In this document: in pieces, positions 1 through 14,250 of the stretch
Position numbering within the stretch: position 1 is the stretch's first letter
Layout of the letters: every line of letters starts with the position of its first letter
DNA from: Homalodisca vitripennis
Taxonomy: Eukaryota > Arthropoda > Insecta > Hemiptera > Cicadellidae
DNA: 64,000 nt
Reading direction: 5' to 3'
Assembly (NCBI RefSeq): GCF_021130785.1
Contig: NW_025776229.1
Location: 1 to 64,000 of the forward strand
Translations under genes and position numbers: made by a program
The notes under the pieces: generated by a model
What the model was told of the DNA's origin: nothing
Database searches by the model: none
What the model saw: only the letters and a program-made list of their open reading frames with translations

Positions 1-159
1 AGCTACTCTCAGTCTTTCATATTTGAAGTTTGTTTATTCGGTAGATTTATTCTTGAGGTTGATTGACCTCATCTTAATCACATTTTGATTCTTCCCTCGG
101 GGTTCCCATCCCTTGCTAAGATTTCATAGGTTCGATTTCTACCGTTATTAGAAATAAGA

Positions 160-262
160 GTCCCTCTCTCCCTCCTCCATTCCTCACTCCCTCGCTCCCT
201 CACTCCCTCCCTCCCTTCCTCCCTCCACTATCTCTACATCTCTCCCTCCTCCGTCTCTTTCC
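160..262. repeat. pyrimidine-rich low-complexity tract
   Basis: An almost purely C/T stretch made of irregular CCCT/CTCC words on the plus strand. It is simple low-complexity DNA with no coding signal. The rest of the first 590 bases is AT-rich with nothing recognisable. Confidence 0.8.
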
Positions 263-589
263 TTAGCATGCTACCACTACGACACCTCTCTTCCGCGACA
301 CGTGGTAATTAAAATATAAATTTCTACTTGTTTACAAAGTTGTCACATTAAACTGCGTACCAGATTGTATATTTCTAATTAAAACATCCAATGGTGTGTA
401 TTAGTGCATAATTCATTCATTGTGCATCAAATGAGACCTCTTCAGGTATAATACAATATATCTTGAAGTTTAGGTGCCTCTGATGTCGATACAATGTAGC
501 CAATTCATTTTGAGCTTATTCTTTGACGAACTTTTTCGACTATCGTTTCTTCAAACGATTATGATTCCAAATTTCAGGAAATCACGTTT

Positions 590-690
590 CTAACAGCGTC
601 AGATACCAAACGTTGCACTAAGGGTAAGGTGAACTGAAGCTTAACTCTACATTCACATGGAATTAACCCTTCCCACCACAGCTACGTTAT
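590..690 (-). repeat. short dispersed repeat, 'GTTCACC' family
   Basis: On the minus strand this reads ACGTAGCTGTGGTGGGAAGG, then a segment with AGTTAAGCTTCAGTTCACC and GTGCAACGT. Related copies lie at 24,075-24,175 (+), 37,685-37,790 (both orientations) and 57,112-57,175 (+). It is about 100 bp, has no coding content and abuts the left end of composite repeat copy A. Family identity is unknown. Confidence 0.5.
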
Positions 691-691
691 G

Positions 692-2690
692 TATAAAATT
701 AATAATTTTTCTAGGCCTAAGTCACGTGGCCGCGTGTGGGGAAGATAAGACCGGTTGACATTTAAGGAGGTTTAACAGTGTATGAACTAAGCACCAAGGC
801 ACAGAAACAATACCTTAACTACCAGATCTATCATCTACCATTATAACTACCGGAGCAGTCAATTTTACCTGAACTATAACTATCGAAATGCTCATTAATG
901 ACGGTTATTGAAGATTACCTATGAAAAACATTCCTGAGAGCAGCATTTACTCTTTTGTTATAAATTATTCAGTACAACAATTTTTAATTTAATATTAAAT
1001 TCTGTAATTCTATGGATATTCCTACATTTTTAATCAATTACTTAGTGTAACTACTGACATCCAGTCAGACTTTGAAAATTCACTTTGTAAGTAATAAAAC
1101 TACCTGAAGATAGCTCACATTATATTGTCAAGAATCGTTAACTGAAGAAATGTGCTCACTTTTTATAGCTCAATCTACAAAAGTACGCTGACTTGAATCA
1201 TTGTGACAAATAACCAGTAAGAACACCATTAAACTATATTTATTTAAACGAGATTTATTACAATATACCTCGTATCGTGTTTTTCATATTATAAAGAAAA
1301 GTAAAGTATTTAAATATGTAAAATACTCGTATATAGCCGATATTTTAGCATATAAGGTATGGAATATGATATAAAAACTTAAATACGAGTGTTTATTCAT
1401 ATTAGTATTATATCTGGATATAAGAAGCTTATTTATGAATATGGTATAATAATTATCAAATTAAAAAGATTTATTGGAAATCGTATATAAGATAAATATT
1501 TATCTCGTTTAAACATTTATGAGAGCAAGCATTTAAATCAGCAATCAGGTTGAATTGTTACGTACTAAATGTGAATGTGTCATATTTATATCAGCAAACT
1601 GGGCAAATTGTAATGTATGTACTGAATGTGAGTGTGTTATACCAGCAATCAGGGTAAATTGTTACGTACTGAATGTGAATGTGTTATATTTGTATCAGTA
1701 CTCTGAGCAAACTCTTAAGTACTGAATGTGATTTGTTAGCTTAATAAGCAAATGGATTACTATGGGTAAATAAGATGTGTATACATTATGGTAAATGAAC
1801 GTTTATCTCGAAATTTCTTACTTGTATAGGTAAGGCAAGATGCAGTTGAACGTTTTATAGATTAATCTATAATAATATCATTTCCTGTAAACAGTCACTG
1901 CAAAAATAAAATGTAAAGTTCTTATTTTAAATATGTAGTTAGAAATAAAAGTCCTTCTGCGGATTTATGGTGACTAGCAATTATTTAAAGAATAAGAGAA
2001 TAAGAGTAATCTAAAAGAATAATAATTAAAAAATAAATGCTCTCTTTCATCGTAAGGTAAATTGTCTTACTGAATGGGTCTGTTATTCCGAGAATCAATA
2101 TATTCCCGAAGATAATTCTTCAATTCAATTCTTCAATTCAATATTTGGAGATTTTGGTTAAATCGACCATTTACAATCAGCGCGTCACATAAAGGACTCA
2201 CTATGTTATTACGATTACAAGTAGATCCCAATCAGCTGATACGTGACGCGTCATTCCAGTTCCAAGCGCCATTCAGTCCGTGTGAGTCTAATGAGAACCG
2301 CTTAAAACGTGTCACCCGCTCACAAAGCTACCAGAGCTTGAAAACGAATTACGTTATTTAAATTTGAAAGGATATTAAGTCTTATTTCTTTGTCTATAAA
2401 GCGAGCCAAATTTATTGTTTTCATACTTAGTGTTTCGACTGTCACTAATCAGTGAAACGACGATATCAAAAATCCATTATTTAACACATTTTGAGAATGG
2501 TGTTCCAAAATTTAGAAGTTTGATGAGAACATTCAAAGTGTTTATTTGAAATTAAATACTTTCTGTACGATTTAATGTGTGCCTTTCAATACGAGTTAAA
2601 TAGAAGAGGGTGGGGGGAGACTGCCTGTGAAGCCCCATCAGGTGCTGCCTTTTTTTTTGGTTGACTATACTAAGACGATGAGAAAAACGT
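692..2690 (+). repeat. composite repeat copy A, left block
   Basis: This block aligns by eye, collinearly, with 26,501-29,020. Shared landmarks include the GAAGATAAGACCGG region near the left end, CCTGAAGATAGCTCACAT (about 1,112; GCTTACAT in copy B), the TTTACAATCAGCGCG segment (about 2,170), AGTAGATCCCAATCAGCTGA (about 2,220), and the GACTGCC...GAAGCCCCA...GGTGCTGCC end (about 2,620-2,650). The part at 2,165-2,500 is the best conserved, with long identical runs. Copy A carries a single diverged unit (about 838-935) of the 120-bp sequence that forms a five-unit array in copy B. Nothing in it reads as a protein. The likely nature is a non-autonomous repeat or an old segmental duplication. Confidence 0.75.
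1525..1745 (+). repeat. degenerate tandem repeat, ~57-bp units
   Basis: About four diverged units share the words ATCAGCAATCAGG, AATTGTTACGTACT and GAATGTGAATGTGTTATAT. The homologous position in copy B (27,795-28,070) has about five such units, so this tandem structure predates the duplication of the composite repeat. Confidence 0.65.
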
Positions 2691-3265
2691 TTGAGGTAAA
2701 GCTTAATGTTGTATAAAAACGGTTCATTTTACAACGTCACTAATTGAAATTATCGTGGAACCACCACTGGCCCTCGTGAGGCATCACAACTGAGTTGTGT
2801 AGGTTTGACCTTTTGTTTTTAATTTGTTTAAGGATTTATTAACAGAGCTCAACGATACAAATAAGATGAGAAATCGAAAATAAAATTAGCTTACTCAATG
2901 ATGCATACTATAAAAATATATAAAATTTATTTAAGCATGTAACATTAAATAGAATAACATCAAATATGTTATCGTTAAGACATAACAAGTACAACTTTAA
3001 GCTACAATTACACTTCCATGACATTTAGTACCGGTACTTAAAATTTTAATAATAAGGATAAAATAAAACAACCTATCTTTAAGACAAGTTATTTATTAAT
3101 TTAATTATTTAAAATTTTAGTAAGTTTGAAGCTATCTGTCTTTTTAATTGAAATATTAAAAAAGAATTATTGGAAACTAGATACTATCATTATTTATATT
3201 TATTTATACATCATCATTACAATAACGCATATACATAAAACATACGATATTACATATATGATAAA

Positions 3266-3358
3266 CATTATTTTGTATTTGACCGTATCTGTCACATGTG
3301 TTTTAAATAAGCAAACTAACCTATGATCGGAAGGCCAAATACCTGTCAAATGACTTTT
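3266..3358 (-). mobile_element. fragment of tRNA-derived SINE (head region)
   Basis: This matches 34,766-34,862 nearly base for base, including GTATTTG(A/G)CCGTATCTGTC, AATAAGCAAACTAAC and CCAAATACCTGTCAAATGAC. In the fuller copies this segment lies next to the tRNA-like module, so this is a truncated copy lacking the tRNA-like part and the tail. Confidence 0.65.
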
Positions 3359-3672
3359 AACAGTCAATACATTTGCATAAGCATAAATAGCTTGATTTTA
3401 ATCGACATTAAAAATATACATGCTAATTGCTTATAGTTAAAAATTATCTACAGATTTTATTAGTCTACATTATAAATTCTAAAATATTGCTTTTTCAGTC
3501 AATCCGGATCTTTTGTTTATTTTTTACCCCTCCATTTCCTTTACCTTTTCCTAGTCATTTTCAATTTCCAATACTCTTCAATACTTCTCCTTTCCACGGA
3601 AATCGATTTCCCGTCCCATGACTTGGGCAAACAACTTAAGTTTTAAAGTTAAGTACAGTTTTATATAACGAC

Positions 3673-3675
<3 letters not shown>

Positions 3676-3728
<53 letters not shown>
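3676..3728. repeat. (TA)n microsatellite
   Basis: A perfect TA dinucleotide run of about 53 bp in AT-rich non-coding DNA. Confidence 0.95.
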
Positions 3729-3732
<4 letters not shown>

Positions 3733-4782
3733 GTATTCATTATAACTTATGGTTTTCTAAAACTTATATACATATATATATTTAAGAGGTCCATTTATTT
3801 TATGAAGTAACTAAGAACAGAATATTAGAGTAAATACAGTTTAATATACAGTAATAACCGTTTTAGAGGAATCTAAATAATAAAATTTTTGTAGAACTGT
3901 TAGAGTTAGAGTAGACAGTTTATTGTATGTCTGTCTCCAATTTAGCACAATTATTATTTCTTCACTTTCAAATCGGCAAAAATCTTATTTGCATGTTTAT
4001 GTCATCAATAACCGTGCGTTTAAAATGTTGACAGTTTTTTTTGTACATTATTTTCTGAACGATTTTTATGATACAGGTCTCAAAATGTTTATGATTATTA
4101 TATTCATAAATTTGTATTACTCTTTAAATATTTTCATAGTCTTAAATATCTTATGATAATCTTATTGTCATTAAAAAATAAAATTCCCATGGTGACCCTG
4201 TTTTATACAAGCAAATGCATGAGGAACCGTGGGTAACTGCTAGTTAATTGATAATTTTGGCTGAAATAGTCAGTGTTTGTAACGGGATAAAATGTGTTAC
4301 CTTCGACTGGATAAAATGAGAGATCTCTTTATACTGTTTTAACTTACTTAATAATATAGACAATAAGTTTTCATAAATCCTATTAAATTCAAAGTTATTG
4401 CAACTGCATGGAGAAAATCTTTAGGTAATTGTGTCTTCCTCCACACATACTGAGAATAATATTATAATTATTATGCTATATTATTGTTTTCAAGGTATAT
4501 TATTTTACATATTTGCACCCTTTTAATGGTTAAAAATTATTATGCCTGATTGTTGTATGATTTTTCCATAATAAAGAAGAAATACACCATATATTTTTTT
4601 CACGTTTATTGCCTAACATGTATTCCAACTGCATGGTTTTCTAAAATGTGGGCAAGTTTGGTTTTATGCTTGCAGCATGACTCCATATCGGTAGTCCAAA
4701 CCGTATTTGCAATTTTGCGATTAAATCCATGCATATAAATCACTTTTACTACTATTGTAAAATAACTGTAGTTCTGTTACAA

Positions 4783-4870
4783 CTGCAAAATGACAACGAA
4801 GTAGACAGTAACAACAAAGGGAGGTATTTACTCAGCATTACCATGTCAATTGAACCCTGCTGCGGGCTGT
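4783..4870 (+). repeat. short dispersed repeat, inverted partner at 62.6 kb
   Basis: This matches the reverse complement of 62,613-62,700 over about 85 bp. Long shared runs include AGTAGACAGTAACAACAAAG and GGAGGTATTTACTCAGCATT. It has no coding content and the family is unknown. The two copies sit in inverted orientation at opposite ends of the window. Confidence 0.75.
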
Positions 4871-7800
4871 GGACCCTAGCCTCGGCATTTTCACATAACG
4901 GTCTGACGTTGTTTCCATCTCTTTAAAATATGTCCGTTCCTTTTGACGTTGAATGCAATTTTAGTTTAAACGTTGCAACCTGTGTGCAAACAATATTTAA
5001 TTTTTATTTTAAATACATTTTTATTTAAATTGTATTAGTTGGTAATAATTGGTAGTTTTAATTATTATGCAGTTTAACAAACATTAAAAAAATATTTACA
5101 TATATACTAACTTACTTTATATTTTAATGATGCATCTTAAGAAAGCGTAGAATTAGAAATAAGTTAGTATTTACTATAAAGATCAACGTGAACGTTTCTG
5201 GAATTTTATGGATCGACAATTAAGAGAAGTAATATCATTTTAAAATGAATTTCATATAAAACTTTAATAATGCATAACTTATCTGTAATTGAAAATTATA
5301 TAATTAAATAATTATAACAAAATAATTTAATTTACTCACTATCGTACAACGTAATGTTGAATAATACCCTTTTTCCATTCAGTTCAAAATCTTTTTATAA
5401 CTGAGGGTACGTTCTTTCTTTTCGTAGCGAATTAAGCAAACAATTTTGAACACCGTACAAAAGTGAGCTTGTAAGTGATAACTTACATGTACCAACATTT
5501 AGAATCAAATTAACTCACTACCTAATATTTCTTTATTATAAAAATAAAACACAGCTGTTTATGAAGCAAACTCTAAGCGGCCTATATTAAAAATTCTTCA
5601 TCTCAAGGGAACAAAACAAAGACGCCTCAAACTACTATTTCACGAAAGTAGGCGTTCCACACTCATGGTTCCACACTAACTACATCCAATTATCAAACTA
5701 AATTTGTCCCTGTTGAGGCATAAATCATTTTTTTAATTCAAGAATTATTATAAAACTATGACTTTTTGTATTCATAAATTTGAAGTCCATTTGAAAAGGA
5801 TTGAAATTATAATCAGGGCTCATTATCTATCTAACAATAACTAACATAAAATGTACGACCAACATTTGTTCACTTTAGCATACCTGACCACAAGGCGCAG
5901 GAATAATGTGATATTATTCAACAAAGTTATTAAAGAAAATTTAAATGCATAGATAAATGTTATAGTTAATGATCATTAAATAATTTGTACGATTTTATGT
6001 GGTATAATTTAAAACAATATTGATAAACTCAATGTTAATCTGACCACTTTCCATTTGTTTTAGGAACTTTTTTTGTGAAGAAAATTGTGTTCTTTTGAAA
6101 TGTGTTTTTAGTTATAAAAGGCTGTTATGGAAATGATACTCTCTTGCTAAACTGTAGGTGAAAGTCCCTTGAGATAGTAGTTAGGTTCAACACAGTATGT
6201 CAAGTTATAGGTCACAGAGTCAGCAGATGACGATGGCTTACCATTGCAGTATCGAAGACGTGTTGATACATAATATAAATTACATATTGTAGTCCACTCA
6301 ATTACTGATCTTACTGTAAGAAACAAACACAACTATAGCGTGTTGTGTTTTCATATGACCTACATCGAATATTAAAACACTTGTATTAGCCTAATTTTTT
6401 CTTGTTATAGGCTCACAGATGAACATAAGCTACAACATGATTTTAGCCTATGCAAAACCTCCTCTGCAATAAAACGAACGACGTTGAGATTTTCCCCATA
6501 TGAATAATATTACACCTCATGCTTTTTTACACTGTTATTTTTTACCAAAGCGTTATTAAAGTTGTCTTAATTTTAAGATCTTATTAATAACCATCTAAAT
6601 GATTTTTTAGTTTTTGTATCAAGTTTATTTTTTTATGTATTTAAATAATGAAATATATAAAAATTTTATATTTTTTCAGGATAACTAATAAAAATATCGT
6701 AAATCTTAAAAATGCGATTCGATGTATATTAATTATATCTTTAAAATGAAACACCTCCCATAAATCTATGATACAAAATAGAACCTAAAATTGCATGAGG
6801 TATAACATTATTATTTTGGGGTTAAACTCAAGATGGCCGCCAATACAGGTGGTTCTTAAAAGCACTATGGAGCGGTTCAGCAGAATACACTCACGTGGAA
6901 AGGATCTAAATTTTTAATATAATTTGTTATGTACATAACGTAGGATCGTGGTATCAAAAATAAAAACTATATGCTACTAAGTTAATTATAAGATTATATA
7001 TGTATCAAAAATTGATATGTGACATAGGCTTATTTTTGTACTTGTAAACGTTGTTTTTCATTTATTCAAATCTACGTAAAAGATTATACACGGTGCTCGA
7101 CAAAACTGGCAGTGTTCTATTGTTATATCTTATAACTTTTAACTATTTTAATTATAATTAATTAATAATGTTTTACATCAGTCACGTTATCATAAATAGT
7201 TTTGTCAATGGGTTAACTGAAATGTAATGCTGTGTTATCTGATTATGTGGCATTACGTGTATATGAGTAATTTTACTTCATAATTTGTATAGCTTTTATT
7301 GTTCTCTTCAACATCAAATATAAAAAAGTATGTTTCATTAGAACAAGCAAACATTCAATTCAGATTGTGTTACAAGCATCGTCACATTTTCACCCTCCAG
7401 TTGTAACTGATTTTTAGCGTATTAGAGTTACTACATTGTAAAATGTATAAGTGAGTGAAGTATATTCTCTGAGTGAAGTTCGAAAACTGATATAAGCGAG
7501 GCAATGAAGGTCCTCCATCATGATGGCAGCGCAGTTGATGGCTGAGCCCATTATTTTAACAATGACAGTCATATTGCGTCCAGACAGCAGATTTAATCAC
7601 CACTAATTGTATTGGACTAAGCCATTGCTAAGTTCCCCGACATTGACTTATTAAAATATGAAATATTTAGAAAACTCACATAGCAAAATTTACTTGCAAG
7701 AGGTGTACAAGGGAAAACTTGCATCAAACCACAAATGTTATTTCACAGTATTAGTCTAATTTATGTAATATTTAAATCTACACTAAGTAATTATAATAAT

Positions 7801-8012
7801 ATTATCTAGCAGTTACCAACATGTAAGAACTTATGAGGTAAATTAATCCTTGATCTTTAGTTGTGTATAACGGATATATTTTAATTATGAAACTAAATAA
7901 GCATAACTTACTTTAGTTCATGCTTACAAGAACATTAAAATTGCATCTCAGCTGTAGGATAATGTTTATTTTTATAAGAAAGTTTACTTTTCAAATTTAT
8001 AACAACTAATTT

Positions 8013-8175
8013 TCTGAGCGTTAGCGAAGCCTATCATTCGAGTGGCTGGAAATATTTCATTTTAGTATTCATGTCCGCATAATATACAGAGTGAACAAAC
8101 CTACAAACTGTGAAGCTTCTATATAAGCAACGCTGATTTCGATGATGGTGCATGCCACTCCATGGGAACTGGTAA
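8013..8175 (+). repeat. dispersed repeat, 'TGAGCGTTAGCGAAG' family
   Basis: It begins CTGAGCGTTAGCGAAGCC, continues with CATTCGAGTGGCTGG, and ends near the segment GATGGTGCATGCCACTC...ATGGGA. Related copies are at about 10,370-10,415 (-), 36,995-37,110, 41,055-41,860 (interrupted), 43,720-43,990, 53,815-54,010 and 55,320-55,590 (-). Copies inside the inverted arms show it is part of a longer repeat of about 2 kb. No protein is encoded. Confidence 0.65.
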
Positions 8176-8639
8176 AAATTTTTACACGGATAATCATAAA
8201 ATCATGGATAAAATTGCAAAACAACAATATAACAAACTTGGTACAATCATGACATTTTACCTTGGAAAATAGTATACATATAGCCTAATTAAATAAGTCT
8301 TAATCATAAAAATTTTCTATACTTAAAGTCCTTCTACATTATAATTCAAACAACCAATAAGAACCAAAAAATAGGCATTGGCAGCCGCTTAACTGATCAA
8401 TAATCTGAAGAAAACAGGTATGAGCCACGCCCCTTTATCGCAGAATGATTTATAGCCCAAATAAATCAAACTGCTGACAAATAGATTGGTAGTAGCTTAG
8501 ATTATGTAATATCTCATATTCTCTTGTAAACTCAAAGGTTGAAGTGTAGAGAAGAACCAGAAATGCCAGCTGCTATTACCCTGAAGGCTTCACTTCCTAA
8601 AATCTTCATTTCATTCCCATTTTCCGCATATAGTTCTCA

Positions 8640-9080
8640 ACATACGTTTATATATTTTATTTATTCGGCCTTTAAGGTTCACCCGCTGAACGGTTTCTTC
8701 ATTTCCGGATAGTCATAATTCGTTGAAGATTGATTTTCCGATTACATTTACATCCATCGGTTACATCTACCGGCATTATGAGGTAGATCGATAGGTCTAG
8801 TCTACTGCGGGAGATGAGTATTGGAGTTGGTGGGGCTCCCTAAGTGTTAGAGATTCTTGGTAGCCTGGACATAAGGGCGTGCCACTCCTGCCAGCTTTAG
8901 AGGCTGGTTCAGAGCTGGATTCCTTTTCTTCCAAGGAGACACGACTGAGATGAATACCCTACAATTCTTCTTCATAGATCTTGACAAGAGGCGGCCCCTT
9001 CCACCAACCTTACCCATCCCAGAATATACTGTCACTCCGGTAGCAGCGCAAGGTCCTTTTAGGACTAGGTGGAATTTTTT
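8640..9080. other. GC-richer non-coding patch of unknown nature
   Basis: Base composition is clearly higher in G+C than the surroundings, and short open frames exist on both strands (8,847-9,035 minus; 8,950-9,144 plus) that overlap each other. Neither translation shows a recognisable domain. It may be an old transposon fragment or a decayed exon. I cannot decide from sequence alone. Confidence 0.3.
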
Positions 9081-9942
9081 TCAAAAGAGGACAAAAAACT
9101 CAGAAAGAAAAATGAATGTAATCGATATAGAAACGCAATTATAAATCCAAGACTAATGATAAAAGGTTATGGGTAATGCTAATACAACGATGGTATAGGG
9201 ATGACACAACACCTGGTCTGTCTCAGACGTGACTCCTGGAATCTTGAGACATGTTCGTCTGAAGAGAGCCAAAGAAAGTCGGCGACGAAGAATCTAAAAA
9301 TAAATCTGTATATCGTTACGACATCAAATATACCTATAAATAGTTGCAGTGGCAGTCTCATTGCCTCATCAGATGCACTACAATAGAACCAAGTATCTAA
9401 CAAAATATAATAAAGTTTTAAAATATATAAATAAATATATATGTTATGGCAATATTAGCCATAAAATTGGTGATTAGAAGAAATCATTGAATTTTATCTT
9501 TTGTATAAAAAACGAATAGGAAAGGGTTGGTTGGTACCGAAAATCCCCAGAAAAGTAAGGTGGGATGATCTGCGTGCAGTGACGGTCTGACATCGCGACA
9601 GCTGACAAACTGTTTCCCGCTCGTAATATAAGGGTTCAAAACACGCCTATTCTCTGACACAGAAAGTTATTTATGTTACACCCATATATCCAGAGATAAC
9701 GTGATCCCCACTTCCTGCGCAGCTTCAACACAACTTGGCAAGTATGGGGTTAATATGATTATTACTGTCTAAATGACTTTGCCGAAACAAACGTTTCGAT
9801 TAAGAAAACTTTTACGCATAATTTCAAAGAGTAAAAAGTATTAGTTATTAATAGTTAATTGGTTAAAAATAATAATATTGGTTTTAAGTACGAGTTTGTC
9901 GCATCATTCAAGGTTTGAACCTGAATGTATCTAACAATTAAA

Positions 9943-10111
<169 letters not shown>

Positions 10112-10431
10112 CTTGCAACTTGTGTACATAAAAAAATTGTTTACTTAATTTACTTCTTTGTTGCCATCGTAGTCACCTATAAAAATTATGTTAAATATTC
10201 GCTAACGGTCAGTAAGTTTTTTTGAGAGATATGCATCATTATCGAACTCAGGTGATGCTTGTATGTATACAAATGAAAGTTTGTGCAAAATTAGAAGTCA
10301 ATAGATCGTTTTCGATATCGTATGGATAGAATTATATACAAAGAGACAAACAGATATAAAATTTGTCCAGCCCCATGAGTAATAGACTTCACTTACGCTC
10401 AGCCAATAACAATATTGAGGAAGATATATTT

Positions 10432-10500
10432 GGCTGCAGTCTGAACAGTACATTACGTGGAGTATGAGTCTCTAGAGCTGATATGTTATTTATGATGCAA
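10432..10500 (+). repeat. composite repeat copy A, short middle block
   Basis: It aligns with 29,028-29,092 of copy B: GCAGTCTGAACAGTA against GGAGTCTGTATAGTA, followed by CTCTAGAGCTG and GTTATTTAT in both. The block is short, but it lies at the point where the B copy continues directly, which supports collinearity. Confidence 0.55.
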
Positions 10501-13500
10501 TGCGTCTCTGGCCTTAATGAAACTGCAAGCTTTATTTGGTGTGTCCACAAAATTGGTACGCTCCCGGCAATACTTTGCACCTCTTTTAAACTGCGTCTCA
10601 TTCATTATAATTATTTTCTAAATGTAAAGTACAGTAAAACTATTTATCCTAGTATGAAAAACGAGTTATTAATACTTTTTCACGGATCATCCTGTGAATG
10701 TTTTCAAACTGTAATACTAATTACGGTAATTTGTGAATGCAATTCAACTGCCCTAAGAACTTTTTCTACTTTGCGTTGCTTTGCTGTGACTTTTCAAATT
10801 TTAAAAGTTTAGTACATAGTTGAAAAAAGGACGTAGAAGTCTCAGCAAATTTATAGATCGTAAAGGCTGTTAGAAATTTCGGAGAGGATTTTAATAGGTT
10901 AAAATAAATTCACTGTGCAGATCACAATATTTCTGGACTAACCGACTAGCCACAGAGACCTTCGTATTCTTTACTTCAGTTTTGATTATTGGTGTTTTGT
11001 TTTTATTAAGTACTTGTTCTAGAGATAGAGTGCATGGGGTAACACACAACATGGTTGTTGTGATTCCTAACTTATGTGGGTGTTAGGTTATTTATCCACC
11101 TCAGTAAGAGATCATAATGCAAATCTAGAAATGTAGTGTACTTACTGTACCTTCACTATATGTCTCTTTTTTTATTATGAAATTTCTGAAAAACAGACTA
11201 CATTTTGTAGTAATGTGATTGAATATTTATTTTCTAATACACTTCTTGCTTATGAAAATACAGAAAATATTTTTGGAGTATCAAAATATTAACCGTTTAA
11301 AAAGACTTCAAAATCTCCGATGTAAGAATTAAAGTTTAAGAGATATAAAATGTAACTGAAACACGACAAAATAATATTTTACTACCAACTGTGTTATGAT
11401 CGGATGATAAAACACTAGCAAATTACAGTTTTACTGCTCTTATACCGTTATGTATCAATCTATTTAGCGAAATTGTATGTTTAGTACTGTAAAACAATTG
11501 TCGAAACAAAACTTTTCTTTTTCTCAGATGGGTGCAATCAATAGATTACTAAGCATTTTGGCTTTTTATGACCCAGTGCTTATGTCTTCTGACAATTTTG
11601 TGTTCTTACATCAGTTTTTGTATAACTGAGAATAAAATAAATTTAAAACAGCTTATACACTATTTTGAAACCAGCAAAATAGTTATTTTATTTTTCAGCA
11701 ATTGTTTAGGTTACAGCGGCATAAGTACTAATAAAACCACAGAAATTTTAACGTTTTTTTCAGATTTGAAAGGAGGAAGCACAAAGAGATACATGGCAAA
11801 TAGTTATTTTAAACTATTGTGGTTAAAGGATGATTTTATAGTTTAATAACAGTGTCCTCACGTTTTTCTTTGTATGAGTCCTTCTATTTAAAATCAAATT
11901 GAATGTAATATTTGGAATTCAAAGCACTATTATTAGTTAGGTTTCCTGTATTTGTCGGTGTAACATATATAACGCTGACTATTTTCAATATTGAGTTTTA
12001 TAATGCGTACATATTAAACTTTATGAAAAAAAATCTTTTTGAGGATTTCTGATTGAATTCGTTAAACAAATTTAATCAGGTACTAGTTCTTTAACTGCCA
12101 TGAAGTGAAATTGTAGCTGTCGTGAATAACTGTATAGAAATTGGTACGAGCTAACTTTTTAAAACACAAAAAACAAATTTTGTCAATAATTCTATACTCA
12201 TAAACTACAGGAAAAATTCAATATATCATTCTTTTGACGGTTAGAATATGTTTTGGGATCTGTACTTTTATATGAATGTAAAAACTATAGAAATTTTCAT
12301 TGACGATTTATACTGATATCGTGTCTGAATATTATAATAAGCATTTATTATTAAAAATATTAGTGATTCAATTGTGTTGGTTTTAGTTCTAAAATAAGAG
12401 TATTGATCCTTTTGTAATTTGTTTACTTCTATAATACAAGAAAAAAGAGAAACTTGTTTGAATAGACAAAAATCCAGCATGAGAATATACCTTTAGTAGA
12501 CTTTGTCATTACTAGGACTTAAAGACAATTGTATTGAATTGTTTGATCAATGTATTGAAGGTTCATAGCAGAAGACAAATTTTAACTAAATAACGTCCAA
12601 CATTTTATGGAGGTAGGGCAGTGGGAAAGCTTATGATTTACGAGCAAAAGTTTATTTACGACCCATTTATAAACTTATACGTCTGATAAGATCGTAGTGA
12701 TCTGGAACATTGCTAGTTTATAGCTTCTGCTTGTACGAAGGAATACAAATAACATCATTTATAAAATGAAATATTAACTGTGTAGATGTCTTGTTCATTG
12801 TTATTTATATTTACAAGTTCATGTTATCCCACATATTATACCTTTTTTTAATATAGGTAGATTTTACAAAGATGAATATTAAAGTATTCCTTGACTCACT
12901 CTAATCATGACGCCACTTGACGCACGGTAACCATAACCATATTGACACTAACAATATAATTACATTGTGTTTTAAGCGGCGAAGTCTCCAAATAACGGAC
13001 GCTTATTAGGAAGTCCTCGTTATTTCCACGTCCTACGCCGTATTCTTACACCTAGGGTGGACGAACGTGATCTTGAATTGAGAAAACGCCATCTTTATAA
13101 ATCACTTTGATTGATCCAGAACAGATTTCTTGAAAATTTCAAAAGAGCGGTTATCTGAAACTTTAACACCTGAAGAGGCAAAAGAATTTCTTACAAGATT
13201 AAAGATCAATGGTTAGTTTAAGAGACCCCAAACTGTCCAATATTCGCTTCACGTCCCAATTTACACATGACAAGTTCATAACATAACATTGATAACTGGT
13301 AGTTGGTGATGAATATTTTACCATATTTATTAGGGCATTAGCCATAGCATTATTTTATCTTCCTTACATATTTGGACCAAAGTAAGAAACTTGGAGTGCT
13401 ATTAAAGGGAATTGGAGAACGGTGACGCAAATATTGTAATACTCTACCTTTCGGGAAATACAGAAAGCGGTCCCGAGTTAGTTGTATTTTAATGGATGAG

Positions 13501-13830
13501 AATTGAAATGTATTGGGTATGTATTGGTCTCAGGCGCTTTGTGTTATCCCTAAGTTGTATTCTATATTCGATGACACATAACTAAGGGAAAATATTCATT
13601 TGTTACACTTTAACGATGCCTATCACTGAGGGAATGGAAAACCTCATTTCTATCTGTCACATATATTTCTGTCTGTTAGAGCAATACAGTATCTAGGAAC
13701 CAAAACGAATTGAATTGCTTGTATGAAGGTTTATTTTTATATGAAGCAAGACATTAGCAAAGAATGTTACGCGACACCTTGTAATATACTCCTATCTTGT
13801 TTTTTACGGAAAAATATACACATTTTGTTA
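10500..13830. other. non-coding AT-rich DNA, mostly absent from copy B
   Basis: This corresponds to only about 170 bp in copy B (29,092-29,262). Open frames here (for example 10,483-10,812 and 11,568-11,846) have AT-driven composition, no domain and no supporting splice context. I see no gene, RNA or mobile element that I can name. Confidence 0.5.
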
Positions 13831-14250
13831 TGTATGTTTCATATGTAACCGAAAAATAAACAGACACTAATAATAATACCTCTTTCATATCTTTTCCTGG
13901 ATTATTCCTCTAAACTGGCATTGTTTGACGTTAAATATCAAGCAAAAAAATCCAAGCGCCATTTGCTACTAAATTTTCTTCCGAGTGAGATTCTGGTAAG
14001 CCACCTCTGATAACTTGTAAATCACTCTTATCACAATCAGACCAACAATCAGTGCCAGAAGTTGTGGTTGGACTGTCCTAAATACTCGGGAACGAGTTGC
14101 AAATTAAAGCCATTCATCTCGGCTGTAAGAGCCATTCTCTACCTACACTAACAACTGCCTAAGTTACCACAGCAGTTAACTAGAGGTTTACTTTCCTGGT
14201 AGTAGCACTTTAGCTAACCATTATACTTACAGTGCTAAGACGCATTATCA
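13830..14250 (+). repeat. composite repeat copy A, conserved block
   Basis: It aligns with 29,262-29,680 at high identity. Shared runs include AACTTGTAAATCACTCTTAT, CACAATCAGACCAACAATCA, GAGTTGCAAATTAAAGCCAT and CTGCCTAAGTTACCACAGCA. With the 2.2-2.5 kb block it is among the best conserved parts of the composite repeat. No open frame is shared by the two copies. Confidence 0.8.
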